Shown here one piece after another: positions 1 to 8,504 of a stretch of 64,000 nt of DNA. Within the stretch, counting starts at the first letter, position 1; each line of letters opens with the position of its first letter. Location of the stretch: NCBI RefSeq assembly GCF_008923205.2, contig NZ_WBMS02000040.1:30358-94357 (forward strand). Direction: 5' to 3'. The DNA is from Actinomadura physcomitrii (GTDB lineage: Bacteria > Actinomycetota > Actinomycetes > Streptosporangiales > Streptosporangiaceae). The translations under genes were made by a program, and so were the position numbers. Below the pieces are notes generated by a model. The model made no database searches, was not told the DNA's origin, and saw only the letters and a program-made list of their open reading frames with translations.

Positions 1-2
1 GT

Positions 3-830
3 GTGTACGCGATCAGCGACCTGCACGTCGGATTCCCCGAGAACCGCGCCTTCGTCGAGGCGCTGAAGCCGGAGGCGCCGGGCGACTGGCTGATCGTGGC
101 GGGCGACGTCGCCGAGCGGTTCGCCGACGTCGAGTGGGCGCTGGGGGTGCTCGCCGGACGCTGGGAGCGCGTGCTGTGGGTCCCCGGCAACCACGAGCTG
201 TGGACGGTCAAGGACGACCCGGTGGCGCTGCGCGGCGAGGCCCGCTACCGGCGGCTCGTCGACATGTGCCGCGGGCTCGGCGTCCTGACGCCCGAGGACC
301 CCTATCCGGTCTGGGACGGCGAGGACGGCCCGGTCACGGTCGCCCCGCTGTTCCTGCTCTACGACTACACGTTCCGGCCGGACGGCGCGTCCACCAAGGA
401 GGAGGCGCTGGCGATCGCGCACGAGTCCGGCGTCGTCTGCACCGACGAGGTCTACCTGCACCCCGACCCGCACCCCACCCGGGACGCCTGGTGCGGCGCC
501 CGGATCGCCTACACCGAGGAGCGGCTCGCGGCCCTCGCCCCCGGCGCCCGGACCGTGCTGGTCAACCACTGGCCGCTCGTCCGCGAGCCCACCCGCGTGC
601 TCTGGTACCCCGAGTTCGCCCAGTGGTGCGGGACCGAGCGCACCGCCGGCTGGCACTCGCGGTTCGGCGCCGTCGCCGTCGTGTACGGCCACCTGCACAT
701 CCCCCGGACCATCTGGACGGACGGCGTCCCGCACATCGAGGTGTCGGTCGGCTACCCGCGCGAGTGGCGCAGGCACGGCGGCGAGCCGAAGGGGCCGCGC
801 CGCGTCCTCCCCGTCCCCGCCCGTTCCTGA
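3..830 (+). CDS. Metallophosphoesterase, 5' end possibly outside window
   Basis: This is a calcineurin-like metallophosphoesterase that hydrolyses a phosphomonoester or diester with a two-metal centre; the substrate is unknown. The metal-binding motifs occur in family order: D-x-H at residues 6-8, GD at 34-35, GNHE at 62-65, NH at 188-189 and GHLH at 229-232. The frame is open to the window edge. The GTG at base 3 would be a legal start, but it leaves almost nothing before the D-x-H motif, so the true start is probably a few codons upstream. Related actinomycete proteins often sit beside a phosphopantetheinyl transferase (family knowledge), and that neighbour would lie outside the window. The 3' end is convergent with the TetR gene, four bases away. 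Confidence 0.85.
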   Translation: MYAISDLHVGFPENRAFVEALKPEAPGDWLIVAGDVAERFADVEWALGVLAGRWERVLWVPGNHELWTVKDDPVALRGEARYRRLVDMCRGLGVLTPEDPYPVWDGEDGPVTVAPLFLLYDYTFRPDGASTKEEALAIAHESGVVCTDEVYLHPDPHPTRDAWCGARIAYTEERLAALAPGARTVLVNHWPLVREPTRVLWYPEFAQWCGTERTAGWHSRFGAVAVVYGHLHIPRTIWTDGVPHIEVSVGYPREWRRHGGEPKGPRRVLPVPARS

Positions 831-834
831 CGCC

Positions 835-1467
835 TCAGCCGGACGCGCCGGGCGCCGTACCGAGCTCGCCGGGCTCGCCGGATTCGCGGAGCGTGATGCC
901 GGGGGTGATGCCGGATGCGGCGAGGGAGAGCAGCCGGCCGCCGGCGCCGGGCTCGCGCTCGGCGGCCATCGCGATCCCGCCGGCGAGCTTCAGCACGTCC
1001 ACGAACGCGGCCCCGGCGGGCGCCTCGCCCGCCTCCTGGGCGCGGGCGAAGAGCGCCTCGCCCGCGTCCCGCATCGCGCGGCACGACCGGAAGGCCTCCG
1101 GGCGCTCGCGCCGCAGGGACACCATGACCGCCGGGGCCGTCCCCTGGAACTGCGACACGGCGGCGACGAAGCCGCCCAGCCAGGTCAGGAGCGCCCGGCC
1201 GGGCTCCGGCGACGCCAGCAGCTCGCGGCCCCGCTCGGCGAGCGCGTCGTAGGCGTCGGCGAGCAGCGCCTCCAGGAGGTCCTGCCGGGTGGGGAAGTGG
1301 CGGTAGAGCGTCCCGACGCCCACGCCCGCCCGGCGGGCGACCCCTTCCAGCGAGGCGCCCGCGCCGTCGCGCAGGAACAGCTCGCGCGCGGCGGCGAGCA
1401 GCCGTGCGCGGTTGCGGCGGACGTCGGCGCGCGGCGCACGGGTGCGCGGCGTGTCGTCGCTGGTCAC
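835..1467 (-). CDS. TetR/AcrR family transcriptional regulator
   Basis: A 210-residue one-component repressor. The N-terminal helix-turn-helix lies at about residues 20-65, with the recognition helix in the segment VGVGTLYRHF. The all-helical C-terminal part, expected to bind a ligand and dimerise, is typical in length. The regulated gene is not evident, because the divergent neighbour thiC has its own riboswitch and points the same way. A hairpin terminator after thiC isolates this gene from read-through. The start is a GTG with an arginine-rich N-terminus, and a slightly later start cannot be excluded. Confidence 0.9.
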   Translation of the reverse strand: MTSDDTPRTRAPRADVRRNRARLLAAARELFLRDGAGASLEGVARRAGVGVGTLYRHFPTRQDLLEALLADAYDALAERGRELLASPEPGRALLTWLGGFVAAVSQFQGTAPAVMVSLRRERPEAFRSCRAMRDAGEALFARAQEAGEAPAGAAFVDVLKLAGGIAMAAEREPGAGGRLLSLAASGITPGITLRESGEPGELGTAPGASG

Positions 1468-1786
1468 GTGGGTCCCCGGTCCTTCCTGACGCGTGCGCGG
1501 CCGCGGCGTGCAGGGGGACGGACCGCGGTGTTGGAACGTTCCCTGAAGTCTAGTCGCAGCGCGCCGCGCGGAACCGGGCAGGCGGCCGGGAACCCGCGGG
1601 CGGACTCCGGCGGCGGGAACCGAGCGGCGGGAACCGAGCGGCGGGAGGCCGGCGGCGGGGACGCCGGGCGGCCGGAGCCCGCAGCGGGAACGAGGTCCGC
1701 GACGGGCTCCGGCACAGGCCGGGCCGGGGGGAAGGAGGCCGTCCCGTCCGGGGCACCGGTGAGCGGTGCCCCGGCCCGGCGGCCGG
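1468..1786. other. Spacer between thiC and tetR
   Basis: This 319-bp stretch has no credible gene. It contains short imperfect GC-rich direct repeats around 1605-1680 (units resembling GCGGCGGGAACCGA) and the thiC terminator hairpin at 1748-1774. The tetR promoter should lie in its left part, but I see no convincing -10/-35 pair. Confidence 0.6.
1748..1774 (-). terminator. Terminator hairpin downstream of thiC
   Basis: A perfect 10-bp inverted repeat, CCGGGGCACC and GGTGCCCCGG, closes a 7-nt loop 13 bp past the thiC stop codon. There is no U-tract, which is common for actinomycete terminators. Confidence 0.75.
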
Positions 1787-3511
<1,725 letters not shown>

Positions 3512-3521
3512 GACGACTCGA

Positions 3522-3615
3522 TCTCTCCCTACGCCGGCATTACCCGGTCAGGTTCATGCGGTCAGCGGCCGTCCCAGCCGCTATCTCAGCCCGGTTCGCC
3601 GGGCCCCCGCGATCT
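3522..3615 (-). promoter_or_regulatory. TPP riboswitch (THI element)
   Basis: On the minus strand the conserved THI-box elements appear in order: CTGAGA, GAACCTGA, GGGTAATGCCGGCG and TAGGGAGA. Pairing segments lie between them, and GATC tracts at the two ends can extend P1. The element ends about ten bases before the thiC ATG and contains its Shine-Dalgarno sequence, so a translational off-switch is the simplest mechanism (inference). The gene controlled, thiC, is the classic target of this riboswitch class. Confidence 0.95.
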
Positions 3616-3689
3616 GTCGTGCTCGACGTTAACCCGCCGCACCCCCGTTGCCGCAACCGCCGTCCATGGGTTAGAACGCGCCCGCGCGA

Positions 3690-3776
3690 CGGGTGCGGGC
3701 CCGCGGGCCGGAGGCGCTGGACGGCACGCCCGTGGTGGACGTGAAGCCCGTGCTCAAGGGCGATGCGGGGGCTTGA
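3690..3776 (+). pseudogene. Remnant of TrmO/TsaA-like protein C-terminus
   Basis: After an in-frame TAG there is a short open frame ending at TGA 3774-3776. It contains the segments EALDGTPVVD and VKPVL, which are the typical end of the TrmO/TsaA (UPF0066) tRNA methyltransferase family, where LDGTPVLDIKP is the usual form. About 28 codons remain, with no start codon or upstream domain. I read it as the relic of a deleted gene between thiC and gdhA. It may also serve simply as the 5' flank of gdhA. Confidence 0.6.
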
Positions 3777-3853
3777 CCGGCCCGTGCGCCGGGCCGGCGC
3801 GGGCCGCGTCCTACAGTGGGAAGGCATGATCACCGTCTGAGGAAGGACCCGGC

Positions 3854-5230
3854 ATGCCCGCTTCCCCCCGGCCGCACAGCGCGACCGGCTCGCAGACCGT
3901 GCTGGAGAAGACCTATGAGCGCGTCCTGGTACGCGACCCGGGGGAGCCGGAGTTCCACCAGGCCGTCCACGAGGTGCTGGAGTCGCTCGGCCCCGCGGTC
4001 GCCGCCCGTCCCGAGCTCGCCCGCCACGGGGTGCTGGAGCGGCTGGTCGAGCCCGAGCGGCAGATCGTCTTCCGGGTTCCGTGGACCGACGACTCCGGCG
4101 CGGTGCACGTCAACCGCGGCTTCCGGGTGGAGTTCAACAGCGCGCTCGGCCCGTACAAGGGCGGGCTGCGCTTCCACCCGTCGGTGAACCTCGGCATCGT
4201 GAAGTTCCTCGGCTTCGAGCAGATCTTCAAGAACGCGCTGACCGGGCTCGGCATCGGCGGCGGCAAGGGCGGCAGCGACTTCGACCCGCACGGCCGCTCG
4301 GACGCCGAAGTGATGCGGTTCTGCCAGTCGTTCATGACCGAGCTGCACCGCCACATCGGCGCCGACACCGACGTCCCGGCCGGGGACATCGGCGTCGGCG
4401 GCCGGGAGATCGGCTTCATGTTCGGGCAGTACCGGCGGATCAGCAACCGCTGGGAGGCGGGCGTCCTCACCGGCAAGGGCCAGCCGTGGGGCGGCTCGGC
4501 GTGCCGGACCGAGGCCACCGGCTACGGCAACGTGCTGTTCACCGCGGAGATGCTCCGCAAGCGCGGCGAGGAGCTGGACGGCCAGACCGTCACCGTGTCC
4601 GGGTCCGGCAACGTCGCGATCTACAGCATCGAGAAGGCGCAGCAGCTCGGCGCCAACGTGATCACCGTGTCCGACTCGGGCGGCTACGCGGTCGACGAGA
4701 AGGGCATCGACCTCGAGCTGCTCAAGCAGGTCAAGGAGGTCGAGCGGGGCCGGGTCGCCGACTACGCCGAGCGGCGCGGCGCGTCCGCCCGGTTCGTCCG
4801 GGGCGGTAGCGTCTGGGACGTGCCGGCCGACATCGCGCTGCCGTCCGCGACGCAGAACGAGCTGGACGCCCAGGCCGCGCGGGTGCTGGTCCGCAACGGC
4901 GTGAAGGCCGTCTCCGAGGGCGCCAACATGCCCGCCACGCCCGAGGCGGTCCACGTGCTGCAGGAGGCGGGCGTCGCGTTCGGCCCCGGCAAGGCCGCCA
5001 ACGCCGGCGGCGTCGCGGTCAGCGCCCTGGAGATGCGCCAGAACGCCGGGCGGGAGATGTGGACGTTCCCGCAGGCCGAGGCGGAGCTCGCGGCGATCAT
5101 GACGCGGATCCACAACACCTGCGACGAGACCGCCGAGCGCTACGGCGCGCCCGGGAACTACGTGGTGGGCGCCAACATCGCGGGCTTCGAGCGGGTCGCC
5201 GAGGCGATGCTCGCCCAGGGCCTCATCTGA
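3854..5230 (+). CDS. gdhA: NADP-type glutamate dehydrogenase
   Basis: It interconverts 2-oxoglutarate plus ammonium and glutamate. The 458-residue length is that of the hexameric GDH class. The glutamate-binding GPYKGGLRF segment has K102, the catalytic lysine is in GGGKGG (K138), and the Rossmann fingerprint GSGNVA follows in the second domain. The NADP preference is inferred from similarity to the assimilatory family. The ATG is preceded by GAGGAAGGA (3838-3846), and a TACAGT -10 candidate lies at 3812-3817. The gene stands alone and is not linked to the nitrogen cluster at 35-43 kb. Confidence 0.95.
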   Translation: MPASPRPHSATGSQTVLEKTYERVLVRDPGEPEFHQAVHEVLESLGPAVAARPELARHGVLERLVEPERQIVFRVPWTDDSGAVHVNRGFRVEFNSALGPYKGGLRFHPSVNLGIVKFLGFEQIFKNALTGLGIGGGKGGSDFDPHGRSDAEVMRFCQSFMTELHRHIGADTDVPAGDIGVGGREIGFMFGQYRRISNRWEAGVLTGKGQPWGGSACRTEATGYGNVLFTAEMLRKRGEELDGQTVTVSGSGNVAIYSIEKAQQLGANVITVSDSGGYAVDEKGIDLELLKQVKEVERGRVADYAERRGASARFVRGGSVWDVPADIALPSATQNELDAQAARVLVRNGVKAVSEGANMPATPEAVHVLQEAGVAFGPGKAANAGGVAVSALEMRQNAGREMWTFPQAEAELAAIMTRIHNTCDETAERYGAPGNYVVGANIAGFERVAEAMLAQGLI

Positions 5231-5291
5231 CCGGCCGGAACGCCGCGGTGTCGGTGGCGGCCGCTAGCTTTCCCCGGGAGAGGGGGAGGCG

Positions 5292-5858
5292 ATGAGAAAG
5301 ATCATTGTGTCCATCACCACGTCCCTGGACGGGTTCATCGAGGGGCCCGGCCGCGAGATCGACTGGCACGCGGTCGACGAGGAGCTGCACCAGCACTTCA
5401 ACGACCGGCTCCGCGGCATGAGCGCGTTCATCTCCGGGCGCGTCACCTGGGAGCTCATGGCCGGGTACTGGCCGACCGCCGACGCCGACCCGGACTGCTC
5501 CCCGGCGGAGCGGGCCTTCGCCGGCATCTGGCGGGACATGCCGAAGATCGTCTACTCGCGGACGCTGCGGAGCGCCGGGTGGAACACCGAGATCAGGCGC
5601 GAGGTCGTCGCCGAGGAGATCCGCGCGCTCAAGGAGCGGCCGGGCGGCGACATGGCGCTCGGCGGCCCGGACCTGGCCGCCTCCTTCCGCGCCCTCGACC
5701 TGATCGACGAGTACTGCGTGTACGTCGATCCGATCCTGCTGGGCCGGGGCAAGCCGCTGTTCACGGACTTCGGCCACCGGACGGCGCTGACCCTCGCCGA
5801 GACCAGGACGTTCGGAAACGGCGTCGTGATGCTCCGCTACGAACGCGACAGAGGCTGA
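5292..5858 (+). CDS. Dihydrofolate-reductase-like (RibD C-terminal) protein
   Basis: The 188-residue protein has the RibD_C/DHFR-like reductase fold. It opens with the strand and SLDGFIE signature and has a GGPDLAASF nucleotide-binding segment around residues 123-131, followed by a PILLGRGKPLF motif. Members are NADPH-dependent reductases of mostly unknown substrate. The gene stands alone with a short leader containing GGGAG. It is not a true FolA, because the family-specific folate residues are not recognisable. Confidence 0.85.
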   Translation: MRKIIVSITTSLDGFIEGPGREIDWHAVDEELHQHFNDRLRGMSAFISGRVTWELMAGYWPTADADPDCSPAERAFAGIWRDMPKIVYSRTLRSAGWNTEIRREVVAEEIRALKERPGGDMALGGPDLAASFRALDLIDEYCVYVDPILLGRGKPLFTDFGHRTALTLAETRTFGNGVVMLRYERDRG

Positions 5859-5945
5859 CCGCGGCGGCGGCGCGCGGACGCGCTCGGCCGGCCCCCGGTC
5901 CGGGGGCGGGTGCGGGCGGGCGGCGGGGTCGGGGAGGATGGGCAC

Positions 5946-7178
5946 GTGCTGACGATGCCCAGGCCCGGCGCCACGACCCGCGACGCCCTCCTGGCGGCGC
6001 TGCTCGCCCTCGCGGCGGTCGCCGTGGCGCTCGCCTGGCCGGGGACGCGGCCGCTGGACGCCGGGGGCGCCCTGCTGCTGGCCGGCGCGCACGTCCCGCT
6101 CGCGGTGATCCGGCGCCGCCCGGGCCTCGCGCTCGTCGTGCTCGTCCTGCTGACGCTGCCGTACCACCTGCTGCAGTACCAGCACCACGCGCTGGTTCCC
6201 GCCGAGGTGATCGCGCTGTTCGCCTACGCGGTGTTCGGCCGCCGGGTCCGCGCGGTCCTCACCGTGGTGGGCGCCCTGCTGTCGGTCTGCGTGCTGATGA
6301 TGGCGCTGCGCGCCGGCGGCGGTTCCGTCCGCGAGCAGATCGCGGTGATCGAGGCCGTGGTGTCGGTGGTCATCGCCGTGCAGGTCTGGCGGTCGCACCG
6401 GGCCCGCGTCGCGACGATCACCGAGCGGGCCGAGCGGGCCGAGCGCACCCGCGAGGAGGAGGCGCGCCGCCGGGTGGCCGAGGAGCGCCTGCGCATCGCC
6501 CGCGACCTGCACGACCTGCTCGCGCACAGCATCACCGTGATCGGCGTGCAGGCGGGCGCCGCCGCCCACCTGCTCGCCGGCGACCGGCCGCTGGACCGCG
6601 CCGAGCTGGCCGAGGCGCTCGGCGCGATCGCGGCGACCTGCCGGGAGGCCCGCACCGAGCTGCGCGGCACCCTGCAGGTCCTGCGCGGCACCGACGTCGG
6701 CGCGCCCGCCGAGCTGCCCGGCCCGGACGCGATCCCCGGCCTGGCCGACGCCGCGCGCTCCGCCGGCCTGGAGGTGGTGCTGAGCGCGGACGGCGCCGCC
6801 GCGGCGCCGCCGGAGATCGGCGTCGCCGCGTACCGGATCGTCCAGGAGGCCCTGACGAACGTCGTCAAGCACGCCGCCGCGCGCCGCGTCGCGGTGACGC
6901 TCGCCCGCGAGGGCGGGAGCCTCGTCGTGCGCGTCGCCGACGACGGCCGCGGCCCCTCCGGCGCCGGGCCGGAGGGGTTCGGGATCCTCGGCATGATCGA
7001 GCGGGCGCGCAGCGTCGGCGGGACCCTGGACGCCGGCCCCGGCGAGGACGGCGGCTTCGTGGTCACCGCCGTCCTCCCGTCCGGCGGCGAGTCGTCGGAC
7101 GGTGGGGCGTCCGGGGGCGAGTCGTCCGACGCGCCCCCGGACGCGCCGTCCGGCAGGAAGCCGGTCAGCCCCCGCTGA
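5946..7178 (+). CDS. Sensor histidine kinase, NarL-partner type
   Basis: A 410-residue membrane sensor kinase. About five hydrophobic segments in residues 10-145 are followed by a coiled linker. A HisKA_3 dimerisation helix carries the phosphoacceptor His near residue 189 (RDLHDLLAHS), and a HATPase domain has an N-box in QEALTNVVKHA and a DDGRG loop. I chose the GTG at 5946 because GGGGAGGA precedes it at good spacing; an in-frame GTG at 5910 lacks one. Kinases of this class normally have a LuxR-type response regulator next door, and none is present here. The last 14 bp overlap the 3' end of the Nudix gene on the other strand. Confidence 0.9.
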   Translation: MLTMPRPGATTRDALLAALLALAAVAVALAWPGTRPLDAGGALLLAGAHVPLAVIRRRPGLALVVLVLLTLPYHLLQYQHHALVPAEVIALFAYAVFGRRVRAVLTVVGALLSVCVLMMALRAGGGSVREQIAVIEAVVSVVIAVQVWRSHRARVATITERAERAERTREEEARRRVAEERLRIARDLHDLLAHSITVIGVQAGAAAHLLAGDRPLDRAELAEALGAIAATCREARTELRGTLQVLRGTDVGAPAELPGPDAIPGLADAARSAGLEVVLSADGAAAAPPEIGVAAYRIVQEALTNVVKHAAARRVAVTLAREGGSLVVRVADDGRGPSGAGPEGFGILGMIERARSVGGTLDAGPGEDGGFVVTAVLPSGGESSDGGASGGESSDAPPDAPSGRKPVSPR

Positions 7179-7698
7179 CCGACCGGGCGTACAGGAACAG
7201 CAGCCCCGACAGGGTCGACCCGGAGCCGATCTCGCCGCGCGCCGCCAGCTCCGGGACCGACGCCAGCGGCACCCACTCGATCCGCTCCGCCTCCACGTCG
7301 GTCGGCTCGCCGACCCGTTCGGCGCCGTCCGCCCGGAAGACGTGGTGCACGCCGTCGTGCAGCCCCGGCGACGGGCGCACCGCCAGCAGGTGCTCCAGCG
7401 GCCCGGCGCGGAAGCCGGTCTCCTCGAGCAGCTCGCGCGCCGCCGACTCCGCCGGGTCCTCGCCGTCCTCGACCCGCCCGCCCGGGATCTCCCAGCCCCA
7501 GGCGCCGGTGATGAACCGGTGCCGCCAGATCAGCAGCACGCGGCCCGCGCCGTCGACGGCCGCCACGCCCGCCGCGGGCCGCACCCGCACGAGATGGTGG
7601 TCGAAGCGCCGCCCGTCGGGCAGTTCGACGTCGGCCAGCCGCACGTCCATCCAGGGGCTGTCGTAGATCGATCTCTCACCGTGCACCGTCCATCGCAT
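7165..7698 (-). CDS. Nudix hydrolase, ADP-ribose pyrophosphatase-like
   Basis: The 177-residue protein has a complete Nudix box, GGRVEDGEDP followed by AARELLEETGF, with the catalytic REx2EE glutamates intact. The N-terminal strand layout resembles ADP-ribose pyrophosphatases, so cleavage of a nucleoside-diphosphate-X compound is likely. The substrate cannot be read from sequence. It is convergent with the histidine kinase, overlapping 14 bp. The 3'-overlap means the two mRNAs would be complementary at their ends. Confidence 0.88.
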   Translation of the reverse strand: MRWTVHGERSIYDSPWMDVRLADVELPDGRRFDHHLVRVRPAAGVAAVDGAGRVLLIWRHRFITGAWGWEIPGGRVEDGEDPAESAARELLEETGFRAGPLEHLLAVRPSPGLHDGVHHVFRADGAERVGEPTDVEAERIEWVPLASVPELAARGEIGSGSTLSGLLFLYARSVSGG

Positions 7699-7832
7699 GG
7701 CCGGACGCTATCGGGGGCTTTCAAAGCCTTACCGGTAGGGTCAGGATCAGTGAGACGGCGCGACCTCCGGGGGCGGACCCCGGACCTCGGGGCCGTCGCC
7801 CAGAGGGCGCTGTCAGCGAGGGGAGCGCAGCG

Positions 7833-8504
7833 GTGAGCACGGAGGCCGGCCGGGCGCCGGAGGCGGCGCGGGACCGGGTCTTCACGGTGCCGAACATGCT
7901 CAGCATGGCGCGGCTCGTCGGGGTCCCGTTCTTCCTGTGGCTGGTGCTGGTCGAGCAGGACTGGTGGGCGCTCGGGCTGCTGGTGTTCGCCGGCCTGTCG
8001 GACTGGCTGGACGGCAAGCTCGCGCGCGCGCTGAACCAGACCAGCAAGCTGGGCATGCTGCTGGACCCGGCCGCCGACCGGCTGTACATCTTCGCGACGC
8101 TCGTCGGCCTGACGATCCGCGACATCATCCCGCTGTGGCTGCTGGCCGCGCTGGTCGCGCGCGAGCTGGCGATCACCCCGATCGCGCCGATCGTGCGGCG
8201 GCTCGGGTACGGCGGGACGCTTCCCGTCCACTTCATCGGCAAGACGGGCACACTGTGCCTGCTGTACGCCTTCCCGCTGCTGCTTCTGGGCGACCATGAC
8301 GGGGCGGCGGGCACCACGGCGAAGGTGATCGGGTGGTCCTTCGCCATCTGGGGGACGGCGCTGTACTGGTGGGCGGCCGTCCTGTACTGGGCGCAGACGC
8401 GGCAACTGGTGCTGGCCGGCCGCGGCGCGCCGCCCGACGGCGCGCCCGGACCGGGCGCGCGGCCCCCGGCCGGCGAGCAGAAGGGAGCTGAGACCCCCCG
8501 ATGA
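7833..8504 (+). CDS. CDP-alcohol phosphatidyltransferase (PgsA-like)
   Basis: An integral membrane enzyme that moves a phosphatidyl group from CDP-diacylglycerol to an alcohol. The family motif D-x2-D-G-x2-A-R-x8-G-x3-D-x3-D is fully present (D57, D60, G61, A64, R65, G74, D78, D82), and there are about five to six membrane segments. The C-terminal 30 residues are a Pro/Gly-rich tail. The stop overlaps the next ATG in ATGA, indicating translational coupling with the sugar nucleotidyltransferase. The position matches pgsA2 (Rv1822) at the head of the mycobacterial locus. The acceptor alcohol is not determinable. Confidence 0.92.
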   Translation: MSTEAGRAPEAARDRVFTVPNMLSMARLVGVPFFLWLVLVEQDWWALGLLVFAGLSDWLDGKLARALNQTSKLGMLLDPAADRLYIFATLVGLTIRDIIPLWLLAALVARELAITPIAPIVRRLGYGGTLPVHFIGKTGTLCLLYAFPLLLLGDHDGAAGTTAKVIGWSFAIWGTALYWWAAVLYWAQTRQLVLAGRGAPPDGAPGPGARPPAGEQKGAETPR

